A stretch of DNA of 64,000 nt from Algicola sagamiensis DSM 14643 (GTDB lineage Bacteria; Pseudomonadota; Gammaproteobacteria; Enterobacterales; Alteromonadaceae): NCBI RefSeq assembly GCF_000374485.1, contig NZ_KB894497.1:1-64000 (forward strand). Direction: 5' to 3'. The translations under genes and the position numbers were made by a program. Shown here one piece after another: positions 15,964 to 23,715 of the stretch. The notes below the pieces were generated by a model. It saw only the letters and a list, made by a program, of their open reading frames with translations, was not told the DNA's origin and did not search any database. Numbering within the stretch: position 1 is the first letter of the stretch; each line of letters opens with the position of its first letter.

Positions 15964-17162
15964 GAAGAAAATAAGACGGTATTGACGAAACGGTGAAGGT
16001 CTATTTTATATTCTTCGGCCTTTGCCGGGCTTTCAATATCATCGGAGATCTTAGGATCTGCTAAATTAATATCTCTAATTTCCGTATATCGATAAAACTT
16101 TGTACTATAAAAAGTTTTGACGATGGGACGAAGGGGTTCAGCTTTGTTCGATTCCATGACAAGACCAATTTTATCACTCTTAAGTTTGACGAGTGAGCCG
16201 ACAGGGTGAACGCCCATACAATTAATGAATTTATTCACGAGATCGGTATCAAAATGAGGGCCTGAATCCTTTCTAAGGATTTTTAGCGCAGCAACGGGTG
16301 GCATACCATCTTTGTAGCAACGATCGCCCGTTAACGCATCATAGACATCACAAATTGCAATCATCCGTGCATATATGGATAGCTCATCAGCATCAAGTGC
16401 ATGTGGGTAACCTGTACCATCCAGCTTCTCATGGTGAAATGCAGCAACCTCCAGTGTGAGTTCATCAACATCATGTTCTAGCAACGCATTCCGACCATGG
16501 ACAACATGCATTTTCATTTCACAAAACTCTTCTTCCGTGAGTTTACCTGGTTTATTGAGGATCTCATCGGGTACTTTGATTTTGCCAATATCATGCAGGA
16601 GTGCGCCAATCGTGATGCTTAGGATTGTTTGCTTGTCCATTTCTAGAAACTTGCCGAAAATAGCCATCAATATCGCAACGTTGATCGAATGCTCCAGTAA
16701 ATATTCATCTTTCGAACGGATACGGGTCATAAAAGAAAGCGCATCATGATTCCGGAAGACCGAATTGACCATATTGCCACCAATGTCGATAAAGGAACCG
16801 ACATCAATTGGGAGATCGCTTTTCAAACAGCTTAAAGCTTTACGTTGGAGAACTTTTGCCTCTCGGTAAATGTCTTCTGCACGGATCAACTCCTTTTTGA
16901 TGGGGATCTTTCCATCAACCATTTCATCTTCTTCATCTTCCTCAATCGGCTCTTCTTCAGGTTCTTCTTGCTCATCTTCGCCTGGAAGTCGCTTATCGGT
17001 ATCGACGGTGACCACTAAAATACCAGAACGTTTCAAGCTTTCAATCGCCTCAGCCGTTCTGACCCAGCCTTTGGTTTTGATTTTCTTGCGACCTTTTTGC
17101 TTGAGTACACTATTGACGAACATGCCTGGTTCAAGTTGGTCAACATCGAGTGTTTCGATCAT
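15960..17162 (-). CDS. DUF3391 plus HD-GYP domain cyclic-di-GMP phosphodiesterase
   Basis: 400 residues with an N-terminal DUF3391 module (LDVDQLEPGMFV to about 60), a strikingly acidic linker (EEPEEEPIEEDEED, about 68-85) and an HD-GYP domain. The catalytic motifs are intact: HDIGK, HVVHGRNAL, AAFHHEKLDGTGYP and DVYDALTGDR. HD-GYP enzymes hydrolyse cyclic-di-GMP, so this protein should lower its level. It has no membrane segment. A diguanylate cyclase response regulator occurs later in the window (58722-59639), but nothing here links the two directly. Confidence 0.93.
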   Translation of the reverse strand: MIETLDVDQLEPGMFVNSVLKQKGRKKIKTKGWVRTAEAIESLKRSGILVVTVDTDKRLPGEDEQEEPEEEPIEEDEEDEMVDGKIPIKKELIRAEDIYREAKVLQRKALSCLKSDLPIDVGSFIDIGGNMVNSVFRNHDALSFMTRIRSKDEYLLEHSINVAILMAIFGKFLEMDKQTILSITIGALLHDIGKIKVPDEILNKPGKLTEEEFCEMKMHVVHGRNALLEHDVDELTLEVAAFHHEKLDGTGYPHALDADELSIYARMIAICDVYDALTGDRCYKDGMPPVAALKILRKDSGPHFDTDLVNKFINCMGVHPVGSLVKLKSDKIGLVMESNKAEPLRPIVKTFYSTKFYRYTEIRDINLADPKISDDIESPAKAEEYKIDLHRFVNTVLFSS

Positions 17163-17243
17163 GGAAAAATATATTCTCGAATAAGAAAGACACCTGTTAT
17201 AAAGGTAGCAAATTCTTGACCTACTTGAGGATAAATGACCGGA

Positions 17244-17924
17244 TTAACGTCGATGAGAGCGATAAAAGCGACTGAGCTTCTCTTCTGCCTCTTTTTGACT
17301 TCTCGGATCGTCAAAGTTTTCTTCATCAAAATCTATGTCATCAAAATTGTTTTCATTCATTCTTTCTTTTTTCTTCAATATCAGGCCGTTTTGCTCGAGG
17401 TGTGAAAGAAGGTTTTTAAAGCATGATGGAATTGATTCAGCGTATACAAACCGGGCGGTTTGCTCGAGTGATAGATAAATTAATTGGCCAAACGTACCAG
17501 TTGGTCCTGGGTTAAGGTCAACCCATAATGTTGCTTGGCGATTGTCGTCAGCAAACGGAAGCCAGTGTGGATCAAACAACTTGTGCTGTATGCTCTGGTG
17601 TGTATCAAATAGTTCAAGAAGGTGCGCCGATTTTGCTGCTTTTTTCTGATAATTTTGCCGGGTTTGAATGATCTGACTTGGTTGAAGTAATAGCTGCATT
17701 GTTTCCAGTGTTCCATCTCCAAAGAGAGATTGAATACATGGATTGGGCTCATCAAGCATCAACCATGTTATGTATTCTTCTGGCAATTGTCGTTGAAAAT
17801 AATTGGCTAATTCCGCGATGTCTTGTGTTTGGTTTGGTTGCTTTGGGTGCCTGATATATTCAGGTGCATGCGCCTGAAACCATTGATTGAGGCGGAGGTA
17901 AGCAGTTTGAACATCAGTTTGCAT
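17244..17924 (-). CDS. SMI1/KNR4 (SUKH) family protein
   Basis: 226 residues with the SUKH fold pattern: LPEEYITWLMLDEPN, the central WLPFADDNRQATLWVDLNPGPTGTFGQLI and a C-terminal helix. It ends in an acidic and basic low-complexity tail (NNFDDIDFDEENFDD). AGGAG lies 8 nt before the ATG. SUKH proteins often act as immunity proteins to polymorphic toxins, but stand-alone chromosomal members also exist, and no toxin gene is adjacent here. It sits downstream of putA, separated by the putA terminator. Confidence 0.75.
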   Translation of the reverse strand: MQTDVQTAYLRLNQWFQAHAPEYIRHPKQPNQTQDIAELANYFQRQLPEEYITWLMLDEPNPCIQSLFGDGTLETMQLLLQPSQIIQTRQNYQKKAAKSAHLLELFDTHQSIQHKLFDPHWLPFADDNRQATLWVDLNPGPTGTFGQLIYLSLEQTARFVYAESIPSCFKNLLSHLEQNGLILKKKERMNENNFDDIDFDEENFDDPRSQKEAEEKLSRFYRSHRR

Positions 17925-17954
17925 CTTGGTTGCTCCTGATGAAAGTGAGAGAAA

Positions 17955-17978
17955 TTCCCCAGCCGTGAGGCTGGGGAA
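17955..17978 (-). terminator. putA terminator
   Basis: A perfect 10-bp stem (TTCCCCAGCC/GGCTGGGGAA) with a GTGA-type tetraloop, followed on the minus strand by TTTCTCTC. It lies within 10 nt of the putA stop. Confidence 0.85.
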
Positions 17979-17984
17979 GTGTGA

Positions 17985-20900
17985 TTAACCATCACCTAAC
18001 GCAAGTAGTGTTGCATTACCACCAACAGCGGTTAAGTTATTTGTGCGCGTTTTTTCTGTCACAAAACGGAACAGATAGTGTGGTCCACCTGCTTTTGGTC
18101 CTGTACCGGAGAGTCCTTGTCCACCGAATGGTTGAACACCAACAACAGCACCAATTTGGTTGCGGTTGATGTAGACATTACCAACCTGAATACGATCAGC
18201 AATATACTGAGCATGGGATTCGTTTCGGCTATGAATACCAAGTGTTAACCCAAAACCAGTATTGTTGATGCTGTCCAGAACCTTCTCCAAATCTTTTGAT
18301 TTGTAACGAACAACATGAAGGATTGGACCGAAGTTTTCTTTCTTCAGATCGTCGATCTGGTTGATTTCAACTAATGTTGGCGCGACATATTGACCTTGGT
18401 TCGTTTCTGCTGGAAGTGCAAGTTGATTGAGGATCTTACCATATTGCGTGACTTCCTGTAGATGTGCTTCAAGGCTTCCTTTTGCATCTGAATCAATGAC
18501 CGGGCCGACATCTGTTTTGTACAACCAAGGATCGCTGACACTCAATTCTTGCATTGCGCCTTTGATTAATTCAATCACACGGTCAGCGATATCGTCTTGA
18601 AGGTAAGCAACACGACATGCAGAGCATCGCTGTCCTGCACTTGTAAATGCTGATGCAACAAGATCTTGCACAACTTGCTCAGGAAGTGCTGTACTATCAA
18701 CTAACATCGCATTTTGGCCACCTGTCTCAGCAATCAATGTGGCGATAGCACCATTCCGGGCAGCAAGTGCGCGGTTGATCACTTGTGCTGTCACTGTTGA
18801 ACCCGTAAAGCAAACACCGACAACTCGCTCGTCAGAAGTCAGGCGAGCACCAACAGTTGCACCATCACCAGGAAGAAAATGGAGGACATTTCCTGGGATA
18901 CCTGCTTCATGCATCAGCTGAATGGCACGATATCCAACAATACCAGTTTGCTCTGCTGGTTTCGCAAGAACAGTATTACCAGCAACAAGTGCTGCTGCAA
19001 CTTGACCTAGGAAAATCGCAAGCGGGAAGTTCCAAGGGCTGATACACACGAATGCGCCACGGCCTTGAACCGACAGTTCATTTGATTCACCCGTTGGTCC
19101 TGGCAATGTGATTGAGCCTGCAAGGTGGTTGCGTGCTTGGTCTGCGTAGTATCGACAGAAATCAACGGCTTCACGGACTTCATCAATGCCATCTTGCATC
19201 GTTTTCCCTGCTTCGCGGGTACATAATGCAATGAGCTCGTGTTTATTGGACTCAAGGAGGTCGGCAACTTTATCCAAATAAGCAGCGCGTTGTTCAACAG
19301 GGGTGTCACGCCATGACGGGAATGCCTTGACGGCACTGTCCAATGCCTGATTTGTGATTTTTTGATCGGCCCAATAAATTGTGCCAACTTCTAAAATTTG
19401 ATTTTGTGGGCTATGTACAGCTTTGATGTCATCACTGAAGACATCTTTTCCATCAACAATTGGGGCAGCAGTCCATTTTTGTGTTTTAAACTGATCTAGC
19501 CCTTGGAAGAATGGATTTGCTTGTGACTCAATATGCAAATTTGTGCCTTGGGAGTTCAAGCGCTCGCCATAGATATGCTGTGGCAAAGTGATTTTGTCAT
19601 TCGCCAGAGATTCAAACTTTGCCAATGTGTTGACTGGGTGTTCGGTCAAGCTGCTGACGGGTGTATTTGGGTCAATCAACTTATGAACAAATGATGTATT
19701 TGCTCCATTTTCCAATAGACGTCTCACAAGATACGGCAGTAGATCTTTATGCTCTCCTACAGGTGCATAAATACGACACTGAGTGCCATTCGCCTTGCTG
19801 AGTACAGTATCGTAAAGTTCTTCACCCATCCCGTGCAGACGCTGGAATTCGTACTGACGATCGCCAGCAATATTTTGAATACAAACAACTGTATGTGCAT
19901 TGTGAGTTGCAAACTGAGGGTAGATCGCCCCACGTGTTGCATCGCTAAGCAAGAAGCGGGCGCATGCGAGGTAAGAGGCATCTGTACTCGCTTTACGGGT
20001 AAAGACCGGATAGCCTTCAATTCCCATTTGCTGACACAATTTGATTTCGCTATCCCAATAAGCGCCTTTGACAAGACGAACAGGGATTTCATCGCCTTGC
20101 TCTTTTGCAAGTGCAGTCAACCAACAAAGGACTGGAAGTGCACGTTTTGAGTAAGCCTGAACAACAAGACCTAAATTGCCCCAGCCTTTTGCAATATCGC
20201 TACGATAAAGTTTTTCGAATAGATCGAGAGACAGCTCTAAGCGATCCATCTCCTCTGCATCAATAGTAATGCCGACATTTTGCTCTCTTGCTTGGGCAAT
20301 GAGTTTGCCAACACTATCTGCCATTTCTGTCAAAACGCGATCAGAACATGCAACCTCATATCTTGGATGTAGCGCGGATAGCTTAATCGAAATTGTTGGG
20401 CGAGAAATGGCTGGGTTACGGTAAGTTTCTTCGCTGACTTTTTTGATTGCGTTTGAATAGGATTGCCAGTATTTCTCTGCATCTGCCATCGTTAAAGCGG
20501 CCTCGCCCAACATATCAAAGCTATGGGTATAGCCGTGCTCACGAGACTTGTGTGCGGACTTCAATGCTTCGCCAATATTACGGCCAAGGACGAACTGTTT
20601 GCCCATGATTTTCATGGCTGTGTACATGGAGCTGCGAACAACGGGTTCACCAAGCTTATTCACCATACGATTCAGTAAGTTGCTTGGCGATCCATCCATC
20701 TTTTTGTCCATATGCAGGACTTTGCCGGTCAGCATTAATCCCCATGTAGAGGCATTAACAAGTAAGGAGTCACTTTGTTTTAAGTGCTTTTCCCAGTCTG
20801 CACCATCGAGTTTATCCTTAATCAATGCATCCGCGGTTGCTGCGTCTGGAATACGAAGCAAAGCCTCTGCAAGGCACATTAAGATGATACCTTCTTGTGT

Positions 20901-21152
20901 ATCCAAGCTGTACTCTTGAAGAAATGCATCAATGCCATCACCACCAGAAGCGCCTTCGCGAACTTGGCTGACGAGCGCCTCTGCATTGCGAGTCAGTTGA
21001 TTCAACTCGTTGGGATCATTTGGGACAAGTTTCAGTAATTCTTGTAAATACTGATCTTCGTCAACAATATAATTGTTGGTGATTGCTTGACGAAATTGGG
21101 ATAAATCGACCGGCGCATAGCCCGGTGCTAAAACCTCACTGGCTTTGAACAT
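17985..21152 (-). CDS. putA: Bifunctional proline dehydrogenase / P5C dehydrogenase PutA
   Basis: Oxidises proline to glutamate in two coupled steps. The 1055 residues contain the FAD-binding PRODH barrel (about 60-480; VRLVKGAYWDSEIK, FATHNAHT, FQRLHGMGEELY) and the NAD-dependent aldehyde dehydrogenase domain (about 540-1040; SPWNFPLAIFLGQ, LIAETGGQNAML and the catalytic Cys in GQRCSACR). It lacks the N-terminal ribbon-helix-helix and long C-terminal domain of the 1320-residue E. coli protein. It should therefore be enzymatic only, with put regulation by another factor. AAGG is 7 nt before the start. Confidence 0.96.
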   Translation of the reverse strand: MFKASEVLAPGYAPVDLSQFRQAITNNYIVDEDQYLQELLKLVPNDPNELNQLTRNAEALVSQVREGASGGDGIDAFLQEYSLDTQEGIILMCLAEALLRIPDAATADALIKDKLDGADWEKHLKQSDSLLVNASTWGLMLTGKVLHMDKKMDGSPSNLLNRMVNKLGEPVVRSSMYTAMKIMGKQFVLGRNIGEALKSAHKSREHGYTHSFDMLGEAALTMADAEKYWQSYSNAIKKVSEETYRNPAISRPTISIKLSALHPRYEVACSDRVLTEMADSVGKLIAQAREQNVGITIDAEEMDRLELSLDLFEKLYRSDIAKGWGNLGLVVQAYSKRALPVLCWLTALAKEQGDEIPVRLVKGAYWDSEIKLCQQMGIEGYPVFTRKASTDASYLACARFLLSDATRGAIYPQFATHNAHTVVCIQNIAGDRQYEFQRLHGMGEELYDTVLSKANGTQCRIYAPVGEHKDLLPYLVRRLLENGANTSFVHKLIDPNTPVSSLTEHPVNTLAKFESLANDKITLPQHIYGERLNSQGTNLHIESQANPFFQGLDQFKTQKWTAAPIVDGKDVFSDDIKAVHSPQNQILEVGTIYWADQKITNQALDSAVKAFPSWRDTPVEQRAAYLDKVADLLESNKHELIALCTREAGKTMQDGIDEVREAVDFCRYYADQARNHLAGSITLPGPTGESNELSVQGRGAFVCISPWNFPLAIFLGQVAAALVAGNTVLAKPAEQTGIVGYRAIQLMHEAGIPGNVLHFLPGDGATVGARLTSDERVVGVCFTGSTVTAQVINRALAARNGAIATLIAETGGQNAMLVDSTALPEQVVQDLVASAFTSAGQRCSACRVAYLQDDIADRVIELIKGAMQELSVSDPWLYKTDVGPVIDSDAKGSLEAHLQEVTQYGKILNQLALPAETNQGQYVAPTLVEINQIDDLKKENFGPILHVVRYKSKDLEKVLDSINNTGFGLTLGIHSRNESHAQYIADRIQVGNVYINRNQIGAVVGVQPFGGQGLSGTGPKAGGPHYLFRFVTEKTRTNNLTAVGGNATLLALGDG

Positions 21153-21324
21153 AGTTAAACCTTATCGAAGTGGCTTGATGAGTGCGAGAAATTCGCAAGC
21201 CGTGTTCAAATTTGCTCGCCAGTATATAGAATCCAAATCCAAAAAAGAAGAATGAACATCACGCTTTTGATAGAAGGGGACGAGGCAATCAATATACCTC
21301 ATCCTTTATAATGAAAAATTGGCC

Positions 21325-21999
21325 TTATGACCAGTAGTTTGGCTCTCTTCTAGTCTTACGTCCCATCGTCAGGCTAATGATTAATCCCAGCAGAAACCCA
21401 CCGCCTGCAATACATGCACCGTAGAGCATAAACTCAGTTTGTTGGGACTGACCTTTTTCTGAGAGGGCAGCCCTTAATTTTTTGACTTCTTTCGTCAGCT
21501 CGGCCTGTTTTTTTTGCAGTTTATCGTTCTGTTCTTCCAACAGCGCATTATCTTCTTGTAATGGGGTTAAAGAAACACTGGCTTCCTCAAGTTGCTGACT
21601 AACTTGTGTCATTTCTTTTTGTAATGTTGCCAATTTTAATCGAAGACCAGGACCTGTCTTCACAAATTCCTTTTGGATCCAGCCATCGCGCCCTTTGACA
21701 TCTGTAATTTTAACGTATCCGTCCTTTTCTGACTCAGGGTGAATTTGAACTTCATGACCAGAAAATGTATTTCCAATAATTCGATAATTCTTCCCTGGGC
21801 CGGAATGATAGTAGACGATGACTTCATCGGTGATAAAAGCAGTTTTGGCGGGAATAGATGGTGCTTCTGGAGTGGGTGAAGCTTCAGGTGTGTTTGTCGC
21901 GGTCGTTTCTGTTGATTGTTGCGTTTCCACTTCTGCAAATGATTTGAAAGCGGTTCCTGAAAATATAAGTGTGAGCGCGAAAAAACATGGCTTGAACAT
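21325..21999 (-). CDS. ygiM: SH3-domain membrane protein YgiM (TIGR04211 type)
   Basis: Starting from the ATG at 21999 (the frame is open 16 codons further) the protein has a signal peptide (MFKPCFFALTLIF..., ending near SFAEV) and a Thr/Pro-rich linker. A bacterial SH3 domain follows (about 60-120; VYYHSGPGKNYRIIG, GRDGWIQKEFV), then a coiled coil (about 125-190) and a C-terminal transmembrane helix with a basic tail. This is the layout of YgiM, an envelope protein of unclear role. In E. coli it lies with cca, ygiF and glnE, and the same set is found here with insertions. Confidence 0.85.
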   Translation of the reverse strand: MFKPCFFALTLIFSGTAFKSFAEVETQQSTETTATNTPEASPTPEAPSIPAKTAFITDEVIVYYHSGPGKNYRIIGNTFSGHEVQIHPESEKDGYVKITDVKGRDGWIQKEFVKTGPGLRLKLATLQKEMTQVSQQLEEASVSLTPLQEDNALLEEQNDKLQKKQAELTKEVKKLRAALSEKGQSQQTEFMLYGACIAGGGFLLGLIISLTMGRKTRREPNYWS

Positions 22000-22169
22000 T
22001 TGCCTTCCCAGTTTATGTTTTAATTTTCGATAGGTTAGAGGCTGCATATTAGAATTACTCTACACCTAAGGCAAGTGTAGATGAAAACTTGGTGTTTTTT
22101 CGTGTGATTGGATGTGGATATCACTTGCATGCCACAGTGGTGTTTAGTAATGTTGATCTGTTGTAATTC

Positions 22170-23696
22170 ATGAACCAGGCCCGAATGGATACTGAAATAG
22201 AAATTAAGCTGCTTCTGTCTGCATCAGAAAAACCTTTATCTGATGTGCTTGCCGACTTTTGCCAAGTCTTATCCAGTGATAAAAAACAACTGAAAAATAC
22301 CTACTATGATACCCCCGAACGGACACTTCGTTATTATGACATTGGTCTGAGAACGCGTTGGGTTGATGGTGCTGGAGAGCAAACGATTAAGTTATCAGGA
22401 AAAGTGGTGGGGGGCATGCATCAACGACCGGAATTTAATCTTCCGATTACGCATGATGAGCCGAATTTAACTCAATTTGATTCTAAGATTTGGCCGGAAG
22501 GGTTTCCATTTGGTGCAGTTTGTTTGCAACTGGCACCGTTGTTCTCAACAGATTTTGAGCGGCAAAAATTCCAAATTCAATACGAAAACACACAAGCGGA
22601 AGTTGTTTTAGACCAAGGTTATATTTCAGCAGCATGCAGGCAGCAGCCTATCTATGAAATTGAAATTGAACTGGTCGATGGCAAGGTTGAAGATTTATTT
22701 GCTATCGCGAAGCACATCGCTGCCCAATATCAGGTTCGATTAGGTTCTCAGAGTAAAGCAGAGCGTGGGTATCGGCTTGCTGACCAGAATCCACTGACGG
22801 CCTATCAGTCGTTAGGGAGTGTGCCGCTTGAGCGAAAGATGACTGTGGTAGATTCGCATCTAGCGTGTCTCACTTATGGATTAAAAACTCTTCAACACCA
22901 TGAACAATGTTATCTTCAAACGGGTGACATTGTCGCCTTATATCGTGTTCGCGATGCGCTTGCGCTGATTCGACATACGCTTTGGTTGTTTAAGGGATTC
23001 ATCCCGAAATCTCTTAGCCAAGCACTTCATGATGATTTAAAGTGGCTACTTGGCGAATTAAAATGGGTTGATGCTTTTTTTCATCTAAATATCCTGGTCG
23101 AGTACCAAGGTCGGCAAAAAAAGAAAAAAGAACTTTGGCAGGCTTTAGAAACCATATTAAATGAGGAACAAAGCCAGCTTCCGCAAAGAGAAACAGTAGA
23201 AGCTTTATTTGTTGATAAACGATATACCCGTTTGATGTTTGGTCTTGGAGAATGGTTACTGGGTATTCCTTGGAAGGACACATTGAGTCCATTAGAGAAG
23301 GACACATTAGTTCAACCCATTATTTTAGAAGCTAGTGCACTCTTAGAAAGAGACTGGCGAGAGATCAGTAAGTTACTTCCAGAAGAAGAAACGATTGAGG
23401 CAGAAAAATATATTGGTCAGCAAGGTTTACTTCGTAGAAATTTACTAACAGGTGCCTGTCTTGGCGAGTTGTTTGAGCCAGAAGAACGATTGGAGTTTAG
23501 AGCCCCTTGGATGGACTTGCTTCAAGGAATTGATGAGCTAGCAACTTACGCATATCTTCAGGAAAAGCAAACAAGCCTTGCGCCACAGACGCAAACGGTG
23601 CTGCAATCCTGGTTGGCCCGTAAAATAGAGAGTGTATTGCTAGCCATGGAGCAATCACGATTATCAGGGCTAAAACTGGAACCTTACTGGCGATAA
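22170..23696 (+). CDS. ygiF: CYTH-CHAD protein, inorganic triphosphatase YgiF type
   Basis: 508 residues. The N-terminal CYTH domain begins with the signature EIEIKLLL and continues with YYDTPERTLRYYDIGLRTRW and YEIEIELVDG, the charged tunnel residues of a triphosphate-metal enzyme. The C-terminal half (about 240-500) is a helical CHAD domain, a predicted polyphosphate-binding module. E. coli YgiF hydrolyses tripolyphosphate. The start is uncertain between 22170 and the ATG at 22185. It is 19 nt upstream of glnE, as in E. coli. Confidence 0.92.
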   Translation: MNQARMDTEIEIKLLLSASEKPLSDVLADFCQVLSSDKKQLKNTYYDTPERTLRYYDIGLRTRWVDGAGEQTIKLSGKVVGGMHQRPEFNLPITHDEPNLTQFDSKIWPEGFPFGAVCLQLAPLFSTDFERQKFQIQYENTQAEVVLDQGYISAACRQQPIYEIEIELVDGKVEDLFAIAKHIAAQYQVRLGSQSKAERGYRLADQNPLTAYQSLGSVPLERKMTVVDSHLACLTYGLKTLQHHEQCYLQTGDIVALYRVRDALALIRHTLWLFKGFIPKSLSQALHDDLKWLLGELKWVDAFFHLNILVEYQGRQKKKKELWQALETILNEEQSQLPQRETVEALFVDKRYTRLMFGLGEWLLGIPWKDTLSPLEKDTLVQPIILEASALLERDWREISKLLPEEETIEAEKYIGQQGLLRRNLLTGACLGELFEPEERLEFRAPWMDLLQGIDELATYAYLQEKQTSLAPQTQTVLQSWLARKIESVLLAMEQSRLSGLKLEPYWR

Positions 23697-23715
23697 CCCT
23701 GAAAAGAACATTCCC

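Noticed and set aside
1537-17162. A dedicated defence island or biosynthetic cluster
   Set aside because: Apart from 1-1358, the genes are housekeeping or envelope functions with conserved gammaproteobacterial order.
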